Positions 53,358 to 61,451 of a stretch of 64,000 nt of DNA are shown here, in pieces. A program made the translations under genes and the position numbers. The DNA comes from Cellulophaga sp. 20_2_10 (GTDB lineage: Bacteria > Bacteroidota > Bacteroidia > Flavobacteriales > Flavobacteriaceae). A model generated the notes under the pieces. That model saw only the letters and a list, made by a program, of their open reading frames with translations. It did no database searches and had not been told where the DNA came from. The stretch is from NCBI RefSeq assembly GCF_023476645.1, contig NZ_JAMCOJ010000010.1, positions 1-64,000 on the forward strand, given 5' to 3'. Within the stretch, counting starts at the first letter, position 1. Every line of letters begins with the position of its first letter.

Positions 53358-54245
53358 ATGGCATCAGGTTTTTTTGCATTATTAGATGATATAGCAGCGC
53401 TTATGGACGATGTTGCTGTTATGAGTAAAGTAGCTGCTAAAAAGACAGCAGGTATCCTTGGAGATGATTTAGCTGTGAATGCAGAAAAGGCTTCTGGTTT
53501 TATATCTGACAGAGAATTACCTGTACTATGGGCCATTACTAAAGGTTCTTTTTTAAATAAACTTATTATTTTACCCTTTGCTTTTTTACTAAGTGCTTTT
53601 ATACCTATTGCCGTAACTGTTATTCTTGTTTTAGGTGGTTTATACTTAGCTTATGAAGGTGCAGAAAAAATATATGAATTTGTATCTGGTCAAAAACACG
53701 ATACTGCAGAGCTTTTAGATGACGATATTACTATTGAAGAGCTTATGGTTCTTGAAAAGCAACGTATTAAATCTGCTATAGTTACAGACTTTATCTTATC
53801 TGTAGAAATTGTAATTATTGCATTGGGAACAGTTACCAGCGAACCTATTACAACACAAATTATAGTAGTTACTGTAATTGCAATTATAGCTACCGTTGGA
53901 GTTTATGGTATTGTTGCACTAATTGTTAGAATGGATGAGTTTGGCTTAAAACTAATAAACTTAAATGAACGTGACGATAGCTTCTCTGACAAGGTCGGAA
54001 ACCTGCTTGTAAATGCTTTACCTTGGGTTATTAAATTTTTAGCTGTTGTTGGCACACTAGCACTACTTTCTGTTGCTGGTGGCGTATTTGCACACAATAT
54101 AGATTACTTCCATCATTTAATAGAAGATATTCCTTTACCTGCTATGCTAAAAGAGTTTTTGCTTGGCTTGGCTATAGGATTACTAACCTTACCCATTATT
54201 GGTTTATTTAAAATGATGTTTGGTAAAAAGAAAAAAGCACATTAA
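53358..54245 (+). CDS. DUF808 membrane protein
   Basis: 295 residues. The N-terminus MASGFFALLDDIAALMDDVA is the DUF808 (YedI-like) signature. About six membrane helices follow and a basic tail KKKKAH ends the protein. The function of the family is not known. It is transcribed alone: a promoter box precedes it and a hairpin terminator follows. Confidence 0.9.
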   Translation: MASGFFALLDDIAALMDDVAVMSKVAAKKTAGILGDDLAVNAEKASGFISDRELPVLWAITKGSFLNKLIILPFAFLLSAFIPIAVTVILVLGGLYLAYEGAEKIYEFVSGQKHDTAELLDDDITIEELMVLEKQRIKSAIVTDFILSVEIVIIALGTVTSEPITTQIIVVTVIAIIATVGVYGIVALIVRMDEFGLKLINLNERDDSFSDKVGNLLVNALPWVIKFLAVVGTLALLSVAGGVFAHNIDYFHHLIEDIPLPAMLKEFLLGLAIGLLTLPIIGLFKMMFGKKKKAH

Positions 54246-54270
54246 AAAACAGACGCTTTACTGCATAAAA

Positions 54271-54294
54271 AAAACCTTCATTGCTGAAGGTTTT
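54271..54294 (+). terminator. Terminator after DUF808
   Basis: AAAACCTTCA and TGAAGGTTTT form a perfect 10-bp stem around TTGC, followed by more T. The leftward TlpA gene ends nearby at 54339, so the hairpin may serve both directions. Confidence 0.85.
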
Positions 54295-54338
54295 TTATGT
54301 TTCTTTTTTAATTCTTTACCCCACCTATACTACAGGTC

Positions 54339-55550
54339 TTAGTTTTTAAAAAGTTCCTCTAATTTTTTATCCAGTTCCTCGCCTCTTAAATCTATAGCAA
54401 CTATAAGGCCTTCACTATTAATTAAAAAACTAGCAGGTATTCCTGAAACAGAATATAATTTTGCCGCAAGGTTATCACGCCCCTTTAAGTCAGATACTTG
54501 GGTCCAAGGCATATTATCATCCTTAATAGCTTTTAACCAAGAGTCTTTATTATCATCAATAGAAACAGCTAAAACATCAAAACCTTTCTCCTTATATTTA
54601 GTATAAACTTTTAGCACGTTAGGGTTTTCCTTTCGACAAGGACCACACCAAGATGCCCAAAAATCTAACAACATATATTTATTTTTTTTTAATACTTCGC
54701 TTGCCTTAACAGGTTTTCCGTTTTGGTCATTTAAAGTAAAGTCTTTATAAGAGTTACCTACAGTTACCTCCGCTTTTAAACGTGTATATTCTGCCTTTCT
54801 TAATATTTCGTTATAGTAATATTGTCTTAAATGAGATAAGTTTAGAGATGCATCTAAAGATTTAAAAACACTATCACATTGCTTGGGCGTATTAAAAGGT
54901 GGTATACTCCAGTGATACAACATAGGAAGTGCAAAAATCTTTTTTAATTCATTATTGCTACTTACTGTTTTTAATAAATATTCATTTCTGGCTAGTTCTG
55001 CCTCTTTACTTTTGCTTTCTATTTTTTTTACCACTGCCAAATCCTCTGCAGACCATTCTTCTTTTGGCAACTTACCATTATCTCCTAGTTTCCTATAATC
55101 AGCAGCAAAAAACATTGTTTCTTTATTAATTTCTTTTAACCCATTACCATAGACCTCGTATTGGTCGTTAACAACAGAACCTGTTAATTCACTTTCTATA
55201 AAAGTTTCCCCTTCTTTTTCCTTTTGTTTAATTGATAAGGACATAGTACAATTATCCATTACAAATTGTGTCCATACATTAAGACTATCATCTTCAAAAC
55301 TAAAAACAACTAATGCGGGAGGATTAATTAATTTTCCTTCAAACTTAAATTTACCATTAACTATTTCTACCGGATCAAATTGCTGAACACTCATATCCTC
55401 ACTAACTACAAGTTTTAAGTAAACCTTTTGATCAGGAATACCATCTACCTCTCCGTTAATTACAAAACCAACAACTTCTTTAGTTTCCTTTTTATTTGTA
55501 TTACAAGCTGTAATTATAATAAGGAACAATGCTACTAAACATTTTTTCAT
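54339..55550 (-). CDS. TlpA-like thioredoxin lipoprotein with DUF4369 (distal copy)
   Basis: 403 residues. Lipobox ITAC gives Cys16. Residues about 25-125 fit a DUF4369 domain, a helical linker follows, and the C-terminal third is a TlpA/AhpC-TSA-type thioredoxin fold with WASWCGPCRKENP (Cys302, Cys305). Such envelope thioredoxins reduce or resolve disulfides, for example in c-type cytochromes or imported substrates. It is the last gene of the SusCD island and a paralogue of 58035-59249. Confidence 0.88.
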   Translation of the reverse strand: MKKCLVALFLIIITACNTNKKETKEVVGFVINGEVDGIPDQKVYLKLVVSEDMSVQQFDPVEIVNGKFKFEGKLINPPALVVFSFEDDSLNVWTQFVMDNCTMSLSIKQKEKEGETFIESELTGSVVNDQYEVYGNGLKEINKETMFFAADYRKLGDNGKLPKEEWSAEDLAVVKKIESKSKEAELARNEYLLKTVSSNNELKKIFALPMLYHWSIPPFNTPKQCDSVFKSLDASLNLSHLRQYYYNEILRKAEYTRLKAEVTVGNSYKDFTLNDQNGKPVKASEVLKKNKYMLLDFWASWCGPCRKENPNVLKVYTKYKEKGFDVLAVSIDDNKDSWLKAIKDDNMPWTQVSDLKGRDNLAAKLYSVSGIPASFLINSEGLIVAIDLRGEELDKKLEELFKN

Positions 55551-55563
55551 TTTGTTAAAATTT

Positions 55564-55980
55564 TTATTTTTTATCTAATGCGATCTTGGCGTTTTCTAAA
55601 AGAGTTGAGGCAGCTATTAAACCACTAGATCTTGTTACTAAATCTCCATTAGAATTTACAAATAATAGTGTTGGATAGGAATCTATTTGATAATACTGAG
55701 CCAATTCTACCCCCTCACCTTTTTCCATATCTATAGCAACTGATATAAAATTATCATTAAAAAAAGAGCCAACTTCTTCTTGCGGAAACACTGTTTTAAC
55801 AAGCTCTTTACAAGGACCACACCAAACCGTAAAACAATCTATAAATACCAGTTTATTTTCTTTTTTAGCTAATGCCAAAATACTTTCAAAAGAATCTTTT
55901 TTAAAATTGATTCCTTTTTCTTGCGCAAAAGAAACATGTAAGAACAAAGCCATTATTAGTATACTTGTTATTTTTTTCAT
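55564..55980 (-). CDS. Exported thioredoxin-family protein
   Basis: The ORF is open to 56037, but ATG 55980 starts MKKITSILIMALFLHVSFAQ, a clean signal peptide, so I take that start (138 residues). The active site TVWCGPCKEL holds Cys54 and Cys57; FIDCF before it adds a third Cys. The chain resembles DsbD-gamma or thioredoxin_7-type domains. The DsbD-alpha-like gene is directly upstream, so the two look like a split DsbD without its membrane part. Confidence 0.85.
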   Translation of the reverse strand: MKKITSILIMALFLHVSFAQEKGINFKKDSFESILALAKKENKLVFIDCFTVWCGPCKELVKTVFPQEEVGSFFNDNFISVAIDMEKGEGVELAQYYQIDSYPTLLFVNSNGDLVTRSSGLIAASTLLENAKIALDKK

Positions 55981-56000
55981 CTTTATTCGTTTAAATACTA

Positions 56001-56513
56001 TCACAATGAAATCATTTTTGTTTTTGGCGGAAAACATTGAAACGGATCACAAGCTTGATAATACAGACCTGCCCTGAACTCCCCTTGTATTTTTACTGCA
56101 TCTTTAACATTGTAATACCTGATAAAAAACAACTCATCACCTACGTAAATACTTGAACTTTCATTAAACTCCTCATCAAAAGGTTTTTCCCATTCTCCTA
56201 TTGGTAGCAAAGCTCCTTCTGGAAACTTCACCTCTATTGTAGTTGGTATAAAAGGAGATCCCTTTGTTACCTTAGAATAAATATGCCAATCTGTAAAGAT
56301 GGATGCTTTTATAACCACAGCTAATTGCTTTTTACTTTCTGCCCAAACTAATTTTGCATTAACAGTTACCGGATCTTGTACCGTTGGATCTTGTGTTACA
56401 AGGTCTTTTTCTGCTATTGAAACCAATAATTCTAAAGTAGCATCTACTTTTTGCGCTTTTAGTTGTACAGTAAGTAATAAGAGTAGCGCTATTATGTAAT
56501 ATATACGTTTCAT
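56001..56513 (-). CDS. DsbD alpha-domain protein
   Basis: 170 residues. Signal peptide 1-20 (LKAQ), then an immunoglobulin-like DsbD N-terminal domain with the redox pair Cys155-x4-Cys160 in YQACDPFQCFPP. In full DsbD this domain takes electrons from the membrane domain and passes them to periplasmic partners. Here it is a stand-alone protein encoded 5 bases after an unrecognised exported protein and before a thioredoxin, which points to a periplasmic thiol relay. Confidence 0.82.
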   Translation of the reverse strand: MKRIYYIIALLLLLTVQLKAQKVDATLELLVSIAEKDLVTQDPTVQDPVTVNAKLVWAESKKQLAVVIKASIFTDWHIYSKVTKGSPFIPTTIEVKFPEGALLPIGEWEKPFDEEFNESSSIYVGDELFFIRYYNVKDAVKIQGEFRAGLYYQACDPFQCFPPKTKMISL

Positions 56514-56518
56514 AAATA

Positions 56519-58015
56519 TTATTTAACTGTATTAACCAACCATTTATAACCACCAGATTCTGTAAAAAACAAACGATCCTTATTGGTCGTAAGCCAAGTT
56601 TTATACTCGGCTGTAGTTGTAAAACTTTGTTCTGTATACCTATCTAAAACCCGTTTTCCTAATTTTGCTTTTTTACCACCTTTATCTAAAAGAGACACCG
56701 CATTTTCTAATAACTCTATTTTTCTATTAGATACACCAAGTTTTTTTACATCTTCATCTACAATTATATCATTATCTGTTGCTATTAAATATTCTTTATT
56801 TGTATTTAAATAGGACAAGTAACCGTTTATATCTGCACCAAATTTCTTATACATATCTTCCCCTATTTGCTTTGGTAACCAAGAATCTAAAGTTGGTATA
56901 GGTTCCATTTTATCTAAAAACGATTGCTGAAACTTATTTAACTTTTCACCATTAGCAATTTTGGCCTCTAATTCTTTTTTTCTGTCAAAATCTTTTTTCT
57001 TGTATTTTAACCATTTGGATTTAAACTCGTTAAAATTTTCTTGTGTTACATCTCTATTTTTAAAAAAAAGATATGAATCTCTAATTTTAATACGATCATT
57101 CATTTTTTTGGCTACAAGACTTACACCATTAAAATTTTTCATATACACTATGGCATTAGAAAATACTTTTTGAGCCTCATCTGTCATATAATCTGGTGAA
57201 GCACTAAAACCCCATAAAAATAAATTACCGTGCCTACCAATTGCCACGGCATCCATACTTTTAGTATTGTCTCCTCCAGAAATATATTCTGTATCCGGAG
57301 AATCTAAAAAACCAGCGCCCCTAGATACCATTCCTATTTGGTAGTCTGAGTTTTTAAAGTCTAACCCTTGTACCCTCCATGAAGGTATTTCCTTGGGAAT
57401 AGTACTAGAATTAGGATAATGATAAAAATTGCTTGGTGTTTTTTTAGTAGTAAATGTTAAATCTACTTTTTCTGGTGTATTAAAAATAGGATGTTCAGTT
57501 TTAACATTATACGCATCTCCGCTTAGACATAAACAGCTCCAATCTAATTTGCTCCCTATAGATTGCCCCATATCTGGACCAACTTTACCAACAAATATAG
57601 TTGCAGATTTATAATTACCAGATAAATATGCCGCAGGCAGGTATTTTGTAACATTACCTTCTGCATCTTTTTCTATTACTGCTTCTTTAATTGACGTAGT
57701 TAATTCATCAATAATTGTAACATCATAATCTAAAGACATTTCCTCTTTAAACTCCCTAGCGTCTACAGCTTGCACATTAGTAAAACGTGTGTTTAAATAC
57801 AACATAAAAGCGGGCCACCTAGAGATAACATCTAATCTCGCTCTGTCTGAGTTTGCATTAAAAAATTTAGACGTTGTAGGTCTTTCTAGTTTAGGGTTAA
57901 AACCAACATACAACACCTTAATATTTTGTTTTTCTATTCCTCTTTGAGCACTAACCACATAGGAGATAAAAAGCACGCACAATACTAGTGCATAAAACAT
58001 TTTGTTTTTTTTCAT
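56519..58015 (-). CDS. Unrecognised exported protein of the SusCD-redox island
   Basis: 498 residues with a signal peptide 1-23 (VVSAQ). The first half, starting IKVLYVGFNP and containing YDVTIIDELT and FLWGFSASPDYMT, has the alternating strand-helix look of ThuA- or glutamine-amidotransferase-like folds, but I am not confident. The second half (about 300-498) is lysine-rich and helical. A CLCL cysteine pair lies near 186-188. It sits between TlpA and DsbD-alpha genes with gaps of 19 and 5 bases, so it belongs to this operon and may be the substrate-handling component. Confidence 0.7.
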   Translation of the reverse strand: MKKNKMFYALVLCVLFISYVVSAQRGIEKQNIKVLYVGFNPKLERPTTSKFFNANSDRARLDVISRWPAFMLYLNTRFTNVQAVDAREFKEEMSLDYDVTIIDELTTSIKEAVIEKDAEGNVTKYLPAAYLSGNYKSATIFVGKVGPDMGQSIGSKLDWSCLCLSGDAYNVKTEHPIFNTPEKVDLTFTTKKTPSNFYHYPNSSTIPKEIPSWRVQGLDFKNSDYQIGMVSRGAGFLDSPDTEYISGGDNTKSMDAVAIGRHGNLFLWGFSASPDYMTDEAQKVFSNAIVYMKNFNGVSLVAKKMNDRIKIRDSYLFFKNRDVTQENFNEFKSKWLKYKKKDFDRKKELEAKIANGEKLNKFQQSFLDKMEPIPTLDSWLPKQIGEDMYKKFGADINGYLSYLNTNKEYLIATDNDIIVDEDVKKLGVSNRKIELLENAVSLLDKGGKKAKLGKRVLDRYTEQSFTTTAEYKTWLTTNKDRLFFTESGGYKWLVNTVK

Positions 58016-58034
58016 ACTATTATTTTATCTAGAT

Positions 58035-59249
58035 TTATTTTTTAAATTTATTTCCGTACATTTTAATTAGGCGCTTATCCATATAAGAACCACGCATATT
58101 ATCTGTAACTATTTTTCCGTCTGGACCTATTAAAAAACAAGCTGGTATACCTTGTACTTTGTATATTTTATTTATATCTCCATTAAAGGCAGTAGTGTCA
58201 ATATATTGCTTCCAATACATTTGCTCTTCTTTAACAGCTTCTTGCCAGCTATCTTTATTTTCATCTAAAGAAATACTTACGATATTAAAACCTTCTGGGT
58301 TATACAATTTATATACCTCCTTTAAATGAGGAATATCTGCTCTACAAGGGCCGCACCATGAGGCCCAAAATTCGACCAAAGTGTACTTGTTCTTTTCTAT
58401 TAAACTAGATAGTTTTACCAATTTGTTTTTAGAATTAACAAAAGTTAAGTCTACATAATCTGCACCTACAGAAACACGACTATATTCTTTTATTTCGTTA
58501 AGTAAGATAGGATTAACATCATCTGTATCTAAAGAGAGTAACCTATAAAATTGGTCTTTACTAAACTTAACACCTATAAACTTCATAGCGCAGTATGCCG
58601 TGTACTGACCCACCGAATTATTAAAATTATTTTTCGTAAAGTTGAAAATATATTCCTTCTTTTTATCTGAATTAACCTCGAACCTAGATGCCAGATTAAT
58701 ACCTTCGTCTATGGTTAGTTTTTTCTTCTCTTTCCAATTTTTGGTGTTTTCTTCCCAAAGAGCGGCAGTTTCTTTAGTTATTGGAGCTAAATTACTTTGA
58801 AAATCTACATATTGCACATGGCTTTTAGAGCCTTCTATTTTTATATTTTGATAATCATATTTGCTACTACGAATAGCATTTAACGTAGCAATTTCATTTT
58901 CTTTAGCCTCTATGTTTATAGTACTATTTTCTAAAAACAAAGGAATTGTAAGCCGGTCTCCTCGCTTTTTTATAGTATCTTCTACCGTAATAAAATATAA
59001 AGCAGGTTTATTTGTTTTACCTATAAACTGAAACCCGCCTTTCTTTAGTATCGTAGTTTTACTTATTTCCGTACCATTATTAAAATAGTCTGGGCTTTGT
59101 AACTTTAAGGTAATTTCTACGCCCTCTACTACTCCTTTTAAATTACCATTAATGGTATACACCTCTTCAATTTCACCTGTATTTGTTTTATTCTCTTTAC
59201 AAGAAAAACACAACACAAATAACATAATTAAGCTTAATATTTTTTTCAT
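58035..59249 (-). CDS. TlpA-like thioredoxin lipoprotein with DUF4369 (proximal copy)
   Basis: 404 residues. The signal ends CFSC, a probable lipobox with Cys17. A DUF4369 domain spans about 28-130, and the C-terminal TlpA fold has WASWCGPCRADIP with Cys299 and Cys302. It shares its layout with the distal TlpA gene. It lies 110 bases after the MORN gene, the widest gap in the operon, where a -7 box and a dyad are found, so it may also have its own promoter. Confidence 0.88.
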   Translation of the reverse strand: MKKILSLIMLFVLCFSCKENKTNTGEIEEVYTINGNLKGVVEGVEITLKLQSPDYFNNGTEISKTTILKKGGFQFIGKTNKPALYFITVEDTIKKRGDRLTIPLFLENSTINIEAKENEIATLNAIRSSKYDYQNIKIEGSKSHVQYVDFQSNLAPITKETAALWEENTKNWKEKKKLTIDEGINLASRFEVNSDKKKEYIFNFTKNNFNNSVGQYTAYCAMKFIGVKFSKDQFYRLLSLDTDDVNPILLNEIKEYSRVSVGADYVDLTFVNSKNKLVKLSSLIEKNKYTLVEFWASWCGPCRADIPHLKEVYKLYNPEGFNIVSISLDENKDSWQEAVKEEQMYWKQYIDTTAFNGDINKIYKVQGIPACFLIGPDGKIVTDNMRGSYMDKRLIKMYGNKFKK

Positions 59250-59303
59250 TATATATTTTTGATTTTGTAAAACTCCTATTAATATTAAGATGGTTTTATC
59301 CTG

Positions 59304-59329
59304 CTTACAAACATAAAAGTGTTTGCAAG
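59304..59329 (-). promoter_or_regulatory. -7 box inside a dyad before the proximal TlpA gene
   Basis: On the minus strand TATGTTTG (59308-59315) fits TAnnTTTG. It lies inside a dyad, CTTGCAAACA-CTTTTA-TGTTTGTAAG, with a 10-bp stem including one mismatch that becomes G-U in RNA. It could be an internal promoter with an overlapping operator, or an mRNA hairpin. Confidence 0.4.
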
Positions 59330-59359
59330 TAAACTAATAACAATATAAAAACTAGTTGT

Positions 59360-60031
59360 TTACACAGAAATTACCACGTGCCAATTTCCTTTTTGATAGA
59401 TATCAAAAACAGCATTGTACCTAACATTACTTATGGTAAAACTCACTTCTATTCTCTCTAAGGGAAAATTAGCATTGGTAATTGTTTTTACATTGGCAAT
59501 TACCTCTACAAGAGAATTTTTATTATCACTTATATCTAATACGCCAGAAGATATCTGTGCGCCATTAGAGTAAACTTCAAAACTAACTTGGTTAAGTGTT
59601 CCTGCTTTCTTTTGAAAATCTATATTTCTAATTCCACTATCTGATGTAACCTTGTATGGTTCTTTATATTTACCTAAATACTCATTATCTTTAAAATAAC
59701 CGTCTTCAGTTTTTACTATAGCTTTGTTACCATCTAAAGTTATTTTTTTGCCTTTACCATCCATTTCTCCTTTAGAAAACTCACCTATGTAATAGCTTCC
59801 ATTTCCCCAAGTATAGGTTCCTTGCCCGTGCGGCAGTCCTTTTTTAAATTCTCCTTCATATACATCTTCTATACCTAAAGCTTTGCCTTGACCATTTGCT
59901 AAACCTTTTTTGGTTTCTCCTTTATACTCTTGACCTATAGCCTCTAGCTTAACTGCTCCTTTTTGTTGTGCATAGTTTAAATTAATAGTCAAAACCAGAA
60001 CTAAAAATAATATTGCTTTATATTTTTTCAT
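59360..60031 (-). CDS. Exported MORN-repeat protein
   Basis: 223 residues with a signal peptide 1-21. Three MORN repeats occupy about 35-100 (YKGETKKGLANGQGK, YEGEFKKGLPHGQGTY, YIGEFSKGEMDGKGK). The C-terminal 100 residues form a separate beta-rich part I do not recognise. It lies between SusD and the first TlpA gene, so it is probably exported to the periplasm with the same system. Confidence 0.8.
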   Translation of the reverse strand: MKKYKAILFLVLVLTINLNYAQQKGAVKLEAIGQEYKGETKKGLANGQGKALGIEDVYEGEFKKGLPHGQGTYTWGNGSYYIGEFSKGEMDGKGKKITLDGNKAIVKTEDGYFKDNEYLGKYKEPYKVTSDSGIRNIDFQKKAGTLNQVSFEVYSNGAQISSGVLDISDNKNSLVEVIANVKTITNANFPLERIEVSFTISNVRYNAVFDIYQKGNWHVVISV

Positions 60032-60047
60032 ACTTTTTAATATTATT

Positions 60048-60082
60048 AGAGCAACCTTTTAGGGACTTAAAAAGGGTGCTCT
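60048..60082 (-). other. Intercistronic stem-loop between susD and the MORN gene
   Basis: AGAGCA pairs with TGCTCT and, inside it, CCTTTT with AAAAGG, in the 58-base gap after the SusD stop. The transcript has no T-run after the stem, so it is not an ordinary terminator; stabilising the upstream susCD message is a possible role. Confidence 0.45.
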
Positions 60083-60089
60083 TAAATTA

Positions 60090-61436
60090 TTACTCTCTTA
60101 TATTTTGTTTCATATTCGGATTAAAATTCATTGTCTCTGGTGGAATAGGAAACACATACCTACTAGAATTTGGTTGTAAAATATATTCCTCTTCTTCTAA
60201 ATTATGTGTTATTGTTTTCGCATATCCCGACTCTAGATTTAGCCTTTTTAAATCAAACCAACGCACACCTGTAGACATCATTTCTCTGCGTCTTTCCTCT
60301 AGCACAAAAGTTAATGCCTGTTCCTTTGTTGTAACTCCCTCAATATCTACGTAGTCTACAATACGATTTCTACGTAATTCATTTAAATCATCTAAAACAT
60401 CTGATACACTAGCGTCTAAAAGTCTTGCATTACATTCTGCTCTAATAACATACATTTCTGACACGGAAACACAATGATTACTTAGTGTAGAATAAGATTT
60501 TTGCATAAGTCCTCTCCAGCTTAAAGCCCAAATACCGTTTACTCTAATATCATTATCCAAATCGTAAAGTGCTTGTGTCTCCTGGGTCATACTACCGCCT
60601 GTATACCCATAAGATCCAGAAAAATACCTGTTTACATATTGCTCACTATTATACAAAACACCTAAATTTTCGTTGGTTGTATAATCTGCTAAATCCCCAT
60701 GCACTTCTAAAGCTAAATTGGCATTTTCTCTAGCTTTTTCATAGTCTCCCATTTGCAAATAAACTCTAGCCAACAAACCATAACCAGCAGCCCTACCTGC
60801 TCTAGTTATACCTTTTGGATCTATAGGCAAATCGTTAACAGACTCATTTAAATCCTTTAAAATAAAATCGTAAGTCTCTTGCAAAGTAGATCTTTGTTTG
60901 CTTTCTGCTAAAACATCAGGAATTGTAACCACAGGAACTCCTAAATCTATATTTGCGGTAGATTTAGTGTATTGTTTTGCAAAAGCATTGACTAAAATAA
61001 AATACTCATAAGAGCGCATTGTACGTGCTTCTGCTTTTATCTCTTTCTTTGCCTGAGAATCTTTTCCTGTTGCCTTATCAATACCTTTTACAATAAAATT
61101 ATACGTATAAATATTCTCATAAGATCTGTTCCAAAGGTTCACTTGTGAATTAATAGGAAACAAATCTGCCTCCCATTTTAAGTACCTAATTGGTAAATTT
61201 TCTGGACTTGTTATATCTCCCAGAAAAGAAATTATTGGCTCCGCATCATCTGCAGAAATAAATAAAATTTCCTCGTCTGATGTGCTATGGATTGAATAGG
61301 CACCACCAACCAGTAAACGATCAAAATCTTCTATTTTCTCTGGTATTAACTTACCTATTGGTTCTACATCTAAATACTCATTACAACTAGTTAATCCTAG
61401 TAGTAGTACTATTGTATATATTATATGATTTTTCAT
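60090..61436 (-). CDS. RagB/SusD-family lipoprotein
   Basis: 448 residues, on the short side for SusD. Lipobox LTSC gives Cys18, followed by NEYLDVEP, the usual SusD start. TPR-like helices appear (GYGLLARVYLQMGDYEKARENANLAL), and the C-terminal ERRREMMSTGVRWFDLKRL and YVFPIPPETMNFNPNMKQN are hallmark SusD features. It lies on the outer face and forms the lid of the SusC channel. The start is 15 bases from the SusC stop. Confidence 0.93.
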   Translation of the reverse strand: MKNHIIYTIVLLLGLTSCNEYLDVEPIGKLIPEKIEDFDRLLVGGAYSIHSTSDEEILFISADDAEPIISFLGDITSPENLPIRYLKWEADLFPINSQVNLWNRSYENIYTYNFIVKGIDKATGKDSQAKKEIKAEARTMRSYEYFILVNAFAKQYTKSTANIDLGVPVVTIPDVLAESKQRSTLQETYDFILKDLNESVNDLPIDPKGITRAGRAAGYGLLARVYLQMGDYEKARENANLALEVHGDLADYTTNENLGVLYNSEQYVNRYFSGSYGYTGGSMTQETQALYDLDNDIRVNGIWALSWRGLMQKSYSTLSNHCVSVSEMYVIRAECNARLLDASVSDVLDDLNELRRNRIVDYVDIEGVTTKEQALTFVLEERRREMMSTGVRWFDLKRLNLESGYAKTITHNLEEEEYILQPNSSRYVFPIPPETMNFNPNMKQNIRE

Positions 61437-61451
61437 TTTTTTAATTTTTTA

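Noticed and set aside
55981-56037. Upstream start of the exported thioredoxin
   Set aside because: It would destroy the signal peptide and overlap the DsbD-alpha gene.
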